The position numbers and the translations under genes are program-made. Source: an uncultured Gammaproteobacteria bacterium (GTDB taxonomy: Bacteria > Pseudomonadota > Gammaproteobacteria > Ga0077536). From it: a stretch of DNA of 51,291 nt. How positions within the stretch are numbered: position 1 is the first letter of the stretch; the number at the start of each line of letters is the position of its first letter. The stretch spans positions 73,311-124,601 of the forward strand of contig CALJHG010000004.1 of assembly GCA_938075585.1 (NCBI GenBank), read 5' to 3'. The notes beneath the pieces were generated by a model. That model was not told where the DNA came from. It saw only the letters and a program-made list of their open reading frames with translations, and did not search any database. Shown piece after piece: positions 46,275 to 51,291 of this stretch.

Positions 46275-47449
46275 GTTTATTTGAAAAGTTTTCTCAAGCT
46301 CGCGCATTAGAGCAAGCGCTGATGGAAATGCCAATCAATCCGACCGGTACTATTATTAGCGAAGTCGTGTCTGCCTCCGAAGCGATAATTGGCGGCCAAC
46401 TGAAGATAATGGCAGGTACGAATAATTATTTAGGCCTTACGTTTGATGCTGACTGCGTGGCCGCAGGACAACAAGCTCTGCTTGAGGCCGGCACAGGTAC
46501 CACTGGATCTCGTATGGCTAACGGTACGTATCAGCAGCATTTGGATTTAGAGATAGAGATTGCAGAATTCTTTGATTTATCCCATGGGATGGTTTTTTCG
46601 ACTGGTTATTCGGCCAATATCGGAATGCTAACTGCACTTCTCAATACTGAGGACTCGGTACTTATTGATTCCGAAGGACACGCTAGTCTCTTCGACGGGT
46701 GTCGAATGAGTGGTGCAAAAATATATAGATTTAAGCATAACGACCCAGAAGGTCTGCGCAAGAGACTGAGCAGATTGGGGGAAGCAGGTAAAGATGCTCT
46801 TATTGTTGTAGAGGGACTTTATAGTGTTCGAGGTGACTGCGCGCCGTTAAAAGAATATGTAGACGTCAAAAACGAGTTTGGAAGTTATTTGATGGTAGAT
46901 GAGGCTCATTCACTTGGCCTATATGGAGAAAATGGTCGCGGTTTGGCTGAAGATCAAGGTGTAAGTGACGAGGTAGATTTTGTAGTTGGAACCTTCAGCA
47001 AAAGCCTTGGTTCGATTGGGGGTTTCTGCGTAAGTAATCATCCGGAGCTAAGTCTAATTCGTTACGCAAGCAGGCCATATATTTTTACGGCATCGCCGTC
47101 TCCATCGGTTATAGCGACGACTAGACAGGCTTTAAAAAAGATTAAAAATTGCCCTGAATTGCGACAAATAGTTTGGTCAAATGCGCAACTCTTACACTCT
47201 GGCTTGTCTAAACTTGGATTTCAAATAGGGGCAGACGTCAGTCCTGTGATTGGAATCCCTTTTGAAGATAGAGAGGTTGCTCTTACTTACTGGCAGGATT
47301 TATTTAATAAAGGAGTTTATACAAATCTAATATTACCGCCAGCAGCTCCAGATGGCGGGAGTTTGATCCGTTGCAGTGTGACCGCGGCGCATAGTAAGGA
47401 GCAAATAAGAGTCATACTAGACGCCTTCGACGCGATTAAAAATGGTTGA
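46271..47449 (+). CDS. Serine palmitoyltransferase-like alpha-oxoamine synthase
   Basis: A PLP enzyme of the alpha-oxoamine synthase family, most likely serine palmitoyltransferase: serine plus acyl thioester gives a 3-keto long-chain base, the committed step to sphingolipids. At 392 aa, GTNNYLGLTFDADC and GTGTTGSRMANGTYQQH are conserved, SEGHASLFDGCRMSG contains the PLP-stacking His, LMVDEAHSLGLYG has the PLP Asp and His, and GTFSKSLGSIGGF has the Schiff-base Lys. The relatives BioF, Kbl and HemA are possible on fold alone; the ACP and acyl-ACP ligase neighbours, and absence of bio genes, favour SPT. Confidence 0.87.
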   Translation: MSLFEKFSQARALEQALMEMPINPTGTIISEVVSASEAIIGGQLKIMAGTNNYLGLTFDADCVAAGQQALLEAGTGTTGSRMANGTYQQHLDLEIEIAEFFDLSHGMVFSTGYSANIGMLTALLNTEDSVLIDSEGHASLFDGCRMSGAKIYRFKHNDPEGLRKRLSRLGEAGKDALIVVEGLYSVRGDCAPLKEYVDVKNEFGSYLMVDEAHSLGLYGENGRGLAEDQGVSDEVDFVVGTFSKSLGSIGGFCVSNHPELSLIRYASRPYIFTASPSPSVIATTRQALKKIKNCPELRQIVWSNAQLLHSGLSKLGFQIGADVSPVIGIPFEDREVALTYWQDLFNKGVYTNLILPPAAPDGGSLIRCSVTAAHSKEQIRVILDAFDAIKNG

Positions 47450-47481
47450 CTACTAGAGGAAGCGGTTGATTTGGTAGTGCA

Positions 47482-48378
47482 CTACTTAAATCCACCTCGT
47501 CGAAAAATTTTCCAGATAAGGGGCCACGAGAAGATAAGTGGGTATTTGAGTTGTAACGCAGTAGCATTTTCTTTTATCCCAGTGTGTCTTTCTATTTTCC
47601 AAAGTAAATATTCAAGAGGCTGGTTAAATGTGCTTGTCGCTTTCAGTAGACGGGCTATTGATAAAAAGATTCCAAGTGTCCTTCGGGCCTTCCATCGTAA
47701 TTTAGTTTTGAGACGATATTTATTAGAGCATTCGAAAGTCCATTCATTATTTCCTGCTGTTGATAGTCCTAAAGTATCTGAGTGTTCAGTAACTTTTGAC
47801 TCAAAGTAGTCTTGATGGTGCTTCACTATTAGAGTTATTTTATCCTGACTTTCCGCCCTTAGCTCGGCTCCATAGGTAAGGGTTAGCGCCGTTTCCCACA
47901 ATTGTGTACTAGTGAATGATTTCGGAGACATACCTAATGCTTCTCTCATCATTCTTTTTTCTGACGACCCAATAAGGATATTTAAAGTATTCTGAACTTT
48001 TTCATTTTTCACATAAAGAATACTGCAGGGTTGACTGAAACGCGCCCATAGATAAGGGTGGAATCCTGTTGTTGTTTTTTTTTCAAGGTGCTTTAGTGAG
48101 ATAGTTGCGTATTTAGCACTGCATTGCACGTTTCGTTTTGAAAGACCTAATTGATATACATTTGGTTCGAGTAACTGATTAGCTACTTTTTGCCAGACGG
48201 AGGGGAGTTTGTCGTAATCAGTGAAAATAACGTAGAAGTCTGGGAGTGTGTCTCGTTTTCCACGAAGCCACGAACCATAAAGTATCACAGCTTCGACATT
48301 ATCACCGTATTTTTCTATTATTGCCGCTAGGAACTCATCGGGCCACCAATCTTCAAGGGGTTGGTTGCTAAGAGTCAT
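47482..48378 (-). CDS. Nucleotidyltransferase-fold protein with altered active site
   Basis: A 298 aa protein with an N-terminal minimal nucleotidyltransferase motif: AVILYGSWLRGKRDTLPDFYVIF has the G-S pair (35-36) and an Asp at 47, but the second metal-binding acid two residues on is Tyr 49. The rest (about 100-298) is alpha-helical with basic stretches (RLKTKLRWKARRTLG) and a hydrophobic C-terminus, perhaps membrane associated. I do not recognise a named family for the C-terminal part. Its start overlaps the CDP-alcohol transferase gene by 11 bases, so they form one operon convergent to the SPT operon. A role in head-group chemistry is inference. Confidence 0.65.
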   Translation of the reverse strand: MTLSNQPLEDWWPDEFLAAIIEKYGDNVEAVILYGSWLRGKRDTLPDFYVIFTDYDKLPSVWQKVANQLLEPNVYQLGLSKRNVQCSAKYATISLKHLEKKTTTGFHPYLWARFSQPCSILYVKNEKVQNTLNILIGSSEKRMMREALGMSPKSFTSTQLWETALTLTYGAELRAESQDKITLIVKHHQDYFESKVTEHSDTLGLSTAGNNEWTFECSNKYRLKTKLRWKARRTLGIFLSIARLLKATSTFNQPLEYLLWKIERHTGIKENATALQLKYPLIFSWPLIWKIFRRGGFK

Positions 48379-49552
48379 AGGCTTGTTTGGTTTGAGAAAA
48401 CGTTTTGAATGCTTTAGGGGATAGCTCTGCGGCGCGGGGATCTTGCAGCCAAGATTTTAGGTGACCTTCGCTCACTCGCACAAAGACTGCGTAGGTCAGT
48501 CTGAAAAAAAGTAGGACTGTACAGATCAAAGTCCATCCGACCACACTAATAAATCCCAAAGACGGTTGGCCCCGTATGGTAGCTACCGTGAGAATGACTA
48601 AGCATGGGTTTCGTCGTGCGACGAATAGTCTAAAATACGCGTCGACTGGCCTCCACGCGAACAGCGAACAGTTTCCCAGTCCTTCAAATAATCCTTCCGC
48701 GATACGGCCCCCTATGTATGCGCAAATCATTACAATGCTGAGGTCAGAAAGACTGTAGCCAAAAAGAGAAGTAGTTCCTGATAAGCCGATGCCCCAATAA
48801 AAGTACCATATTGGTGGGTGAATAATATCCATGCCATGATCCAAAATGTGTCCTGCTTTGCTAGTGCACTCGGTGATACGTGCTAATTTACCATCAACAG
48901 TATCCAGTAAAGTCATGACCCAACCGCTGACAAGTCCCAAGGCAAATAACCCTTTTGCAAAACATACAAGTGCGAGCAGCATTAGCAATGCCCCAACTAT
49001 AGTGACAATGTTTGGTGTGATACCGAACTGCACACATAACCTGACTATAGTTTTTGCAGGGCGGGGCCACCACCACTTAGTCACAAAATCAGTTATTCCT
49101 TTGTAAGAATTTCCGTACAGTAGAGATTCCAGCTCCTCGACCGAAAAACTTGGGATATGTTTTAGTAACGGAGGCTTCGATCGTCTGAGTTTATCATTAT
49201 ATTGTTCAAGTTTGGCTTGCTTATTACCTATAATTTGGGGGGGCGCGATAGAACCAACGGTCTGTTTATTTTGCTCGATTTTCCCAATGTCACATTTGAG
49301 AGCTGCAATGATATGCGTATCATCGCAAATCAGGAATTCAGAACTCGATTCGACGAAATTTCTAATAGTGTGGGCATCGAACATAAAGTTTGAGTCGATT
49401 AATAATACTAAGCTTTCAGGACTTTCTGTAAGCGAGCATTCGGAGGATAACGGGATATTTATAGAAGCCAATTGTTTCTGGATTCGATCTGCAGACTTAA
49501 GTCCCCACAGGACCGTACGGTTGTCGGAGACTATTGTGGCAGATTGGGACAT
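48368..49552 (-). CDS. CDP-alcohol phosphatidyltransferase with extra N-terminal domain
   Basis: A 394 aa membrane enzyme. The CDP-alcohol phosphotransferase signature D-x2-D-G-x2-A-R-x8-G-x3-D-x3-D is complete at residues 217-242 (DTVDGKLAR ... GHILDHGMD), within about six membrane segments from residue 170. The first 165 or so residues are soluble; VLWGLKSADRIQKQL and SLVLLIDSNFMFD look like a degenerate MobA-type nucleotidyltransferase domain, as in bifunctional inositol-phosphate cytidylyltransferase fusions, but the usual glycine-rich loop is missing. It would transfer a phospho-alcohol from a CDP donor to a lipid or polyol. Next to an SPT operon, a phospho-sphingolipid head group is a plausible product; this is inference. 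Confidence 0.82.
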   Translation of the reverse strand: MSQSATIVSDNRTVLWGLKSADRIQKQLASINIPLSSECSLTESPESLVLLIDSNFMFDAHTIRNFVESSSEFLICDDTHIIAALKCDIGKIEQNKQTVGSIAPPQIIGNKQAKLEQYNDKLRRSKPPLLKHIPSFSVEELESLLYGNSYKGITDFVTKWWWPRPAKTIVRLCVQFGITPNIVTIVGALLMLLALVCFAKGLFALGLVSGWVMTLLDTVDGKLARITECTSKAGHILDHGMDIIHPPIWYFYWGIGLSGTTSLFGYSLSDLSIVMICAYIGGRIAEGLFEGLGNCSLFAWRPVDAYFRLFVARRNPCLVILTVATIRGQPSLGFISVVGWTLICTVLLFFRLTYAVFVRVSEGHLKSWLQDPRAAELSPKAFKTFSQTKQAYDS

Positions 49553-49637
49553 AATTAAATCTCATGCTTAAAAAATTAGATAGGCATGCAGTATAATAAG
49601 TTCTTGTTGCATGGGCAAAATGAGTAATTAATTAGAT

Positions 49638-50492
49638 ATGCGGATTATACATTTAACCGATCCTCACTTGACTACCTTGCCTAGTTTTGCTGCAGGTAGG
49701 TTTTTATTTAACAAACGTTTTCTTGGCGCAATGTCTTGGTCACGTAGGCAGAAGTATCACCTTAGATCGCAGTTAGATCTCTTGGTGAAAGATATTAGGT
49801 TGGAAGCTCCTGATTTGCTTATATGTACTGGAGATTTGGTGCAAATAGGAACGGAGGCGGAAATTATTCAGGCGAAAGATTGGCTTGATGAACTTGCCAG
49901 TATATGCAGGGTAATTTTAGTTCCTGGTAATCACGACTGTTACCAGCGAGAGTCATATCAATTAATCGAGAGATATTGGAGTCCTTATTTTTTTCAGGAA
50001 CGTCACAAAGATCAAGGGTTCCCGAGTATTTTTCAGCATCAAGGAATCACTTTTATCGGACTCTGCTCCGCTCAGGCCGAGCCTTTTTGGTCTGCTAGAG
50101 GTATGTTGGGAGGAGAGCAACTAGAAAAATTGAAATCTATTTTGGAAACAAGTTCTGATACTTTTCAGTGTATTTTCCTGCATCACCCGCCGGTGCCTGG
50201 TATGTGCGCGAAGCGAAAGTCGTTGAGAGATGCAATTTTACTCTCTCATTTGCTGAAAGAGCAAAATGTTCAGATGGTTTTGCATGGGCACGTTCATCAA
50301 AATCAAATTTACACTGCGAATGAGCGTACTAAAGTATTTGCCACTGCCTCTGCTTCCAATGTGGCAGGACATGCGCCTGCATCGTATAGATTATTTGAAA
50401 TTAAAGCTGGAGGTCGTGACTGGGAGGTTTTAGCATCGCTTAAGGTTTTCGGTTCTTCGATAACAAAGGAACTTACACGACATTCTTGGTAG
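49638..50492 (+). CDS. Calcineurin-like metallophosphoesterase
   Basis: A 284 aa phosphoesterase with the full two-metal motif set: MRIIHLTDPHLT (D-x-H), ICTGDLVQIG (GD), VPGNHDCYQRE (GNHD), IFLHHPPVPG and VLHGHVHQNQ (GHxH). It resembles the class III cyclic-nucleotide phosphodiesterase-like branch by eye, but the substrate is not readable. It is divergent from the CDP-alcohol transferase across 85 bases, so it may belong to the same lipid pathway, for example removing a phosphate from a precursor. That link is inference. Confidence 0.87.
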   Translation: MRIIHLTDPHLTTLPSFAAGRFLFNKRFLGAMSWSRRQKYHLRSQLDLLVKDIRLEAPDLLICTGDLVQIGTEAEIIQAKDWLDELASICRVILVPGNHDCYQRESYQLIERYWSPYFFQERHKDQGFPSIFQHQGITFIGLCSAQAEPFWSARGMLGGEQLEKLKSILETSSDTFQCIFLHHPPVPGMCAKRKSLRDAILLSHLLKEQNVQMVLHGHVHQNQIYTANERTKVFATASASNVAGHAPASYRLFEIKAGGRDWEVLASLKVFGSSITKELTRHSW

Positions 50493-50514
50493 TTTTTTAG
50501 TTGGTAATGGTACG

Positions 50515-51291
50515 TTAGATTTTTTTAGTATACTGAATAGCAAGTAATAGAATTATGATCGGAGGTACCAAGACAGACATAGCCGGGCTCAGTTCGAGTA
50601 GTGCCGCCAAGTGGCCTGAGATCTGTTGAAGTAGATAAAAAATAATTCCGATGGCTCCAGCCAAAAGACTTCTGGAGCTAGTTGAACGGAATTGAACAGA
50701 TGATAGGGCGATAGGAACACCTATTAAAGCCATGGCAACCAGCATTAGAGGGAAGGCCAGTCGCTGCCATAAAACTAGCTGATGTGTCCGGGTGCCTACT
50801 CCATCATTTTGATTTGTCCTAATGTACTTGATTAGATCGAACGTCGACAACGCGCGCGGAGGAGTGACTAAGGCACCTAATTGATCAGAGGTAAAAAAGC
50901 TTTTCCATGTTAAAGACGGCAAGGTTCTCTTAGAAGGAGCTTCGACTGAATTTAGCCTAGTTTCTGTAACATTTTTAAGCTCCCATAGCCCGTCCGAACG
51001 GATCTGTGCATTTTCAGCTCTAATGGCTCTCAGGACATTACCAGATTGAGATAGCTCGTAGATTTCTAGTGCACCGACTATATTATCGGAAGCAAACGCT
51101 TCAATCCTGATCAATTGATTATTTTTCTTGCTCCAAAACCCGTCAGCAGTGTAATTCGTCTGCTCTAATATATACGCTTTGATTCGTTGAGCTTGTTGTT
51201 CGGTGGAGGGCACTACATAGTTCTGCGCAAGAACTGCTAATAAAGAGATAGCAAAGGTTACATAAACTATTAATTTAGAAAAGGATATGAC
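50515..51291 (-). CDS. lptG: LPS export permease LptG, 5' truncated by window edge
   Basis: LptG is an inner-membrane permease of the LptB2FG complex that extracts LPS for transport. The frame is open to the right edge of the window, so the apparent GTG at 51213 is not the start. The visible part includes a membrane segment (LIVYVTFAISLLAVL), NYVVPSTEQQAQRIKA, the periplasmic jellyroll with GLWELKNVTETRL, PRALSTFDLIKYI, then the C-terminal helices (LVLWQRLAFPLMLVAMALIG and after). By homology about a third of the protein (N-terminal helices) is missing. It is convergent to the metallophosphoesterase. Confidence 0.92.
   Translation of the reverse strand, partial: VISFSKLIVYVTFAISLLAVLAQNYVVPSTEQQAQRIKAYILEQTNYTADGFWSKKNNQLIRIEAFASDNIVGALEIYELSQSGNVLRAIRAENAQIRSDGLWELKNVTETRLNSVEAPSKRTLPSLTWKSFFTSDQLGALVTPPRALSTFDLIKYIRTNQNDGVGTRTHQLVLWQRLAFPLMLVAMALIGVPIALSSVQFRSTSSRSLLAGAIGIIFYLLQQISGHLAALLELSPAMSVLVPPIIILLLAIQYTKKI

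Noticed and set aside
46271-47449. Assignment as BioF (biotin synthesis) or Kbl
   Set aside because: No bio or tdh genes nearby; the ACP, acyl-ACP ligase and reductase neighbours fit SPT better, although the fold alone does not exclude them.
47471-47809. Plus-strand 112-codon open frame after the SPT gene
   Set aside because: It lies antisense to the nucleotidyltransferase-fold gene, has no recognisable domain and no ribosome site.

Overview
The window comes from the chromosome of a gammaproteobacterium, probably a free-living aerobic marine or aquatic one. Evidence: scpA-scpB-rluB order; tpiA-secG-tRNA-Leu followed by a 14-gene nuo operon with separate nuoC and nuoD; CmoA/CmoB and TrhO tRNA modification; a LexA box of the gamma type (CTGT-N8-ACAG). 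Base composition is moderate, and TTG and GTG starts are frequent. I cannot place it to genus. I saw no insertion sequence, prophage, integrase or CRISPR array.

Layout: (1) 1-3584, housekeeping: scpA (5' truncated), scpB, rluB, tpiA, secG, tRNA-Leu(GAG). (2) 3750-18290, complete nuoA-N for respiratory complex I. (3) 18330-24724: on the minus strand psd, a PCuAC copper chaperone, a SCO protein, pgi, trhO and cmoA; on the plus strand cmoB, divergent from cmoA. (4) 24956-37664, accessory metabolism: an exported DUF1329 protein with a strong terminator, a DLH-like/SnoaL-like fusion that has lost its hydrolase triad, two luciferase-like flavin monooxygenases, a GST, a secreted pentapeptide-repeat protein, argC, a trimethylamine-dehydrogenase-like flavoprotein divergent from an EmrA/EmrB-type efflux pair, and a crotonase. 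(5) 37694-39960: tRNA-Arg(CCT), glnS and dgkA on the minus strand. (6) 40091-42980: an SOS operon lexA-imuA-imuB under a consensus LexA box that sits at the centre of a 60-bp inverted repeat. (7) 43295-50492, a lipid cluster: fatty acyl-AMP/ACP ligase, NAD-dependent reductase, dedicated acyl carrier protein and a serine palmitoyltransferase-like enzyme, in the gene order known from Caulobacter ceramide synthesis; then on the minus strand a nucleotidyltransferase-fold protein and a CDP-alcohol phosphatidyltransferase with an unusual N-terminal domain, and a divergent metallophosphoesterase. (8) 50515-51291, the 3' part of lptG.

The most interesting region is 43295-50492. The first four genes can make a 3-keto long-chain base from an ACP-bound fatty acid and serine, and probably reduce it. 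The next three have the enzyme types needed to build a phosphate-linked head group. Together they look like a sphingolipid (possibly phospho-sphingolipid) locus in a gammaproteobacterium, although no ceramide synthase gene is seen here. Second is the compact lexA-imuAB operon without an adjacent dnaE2 and with its unusual palindromic control region.
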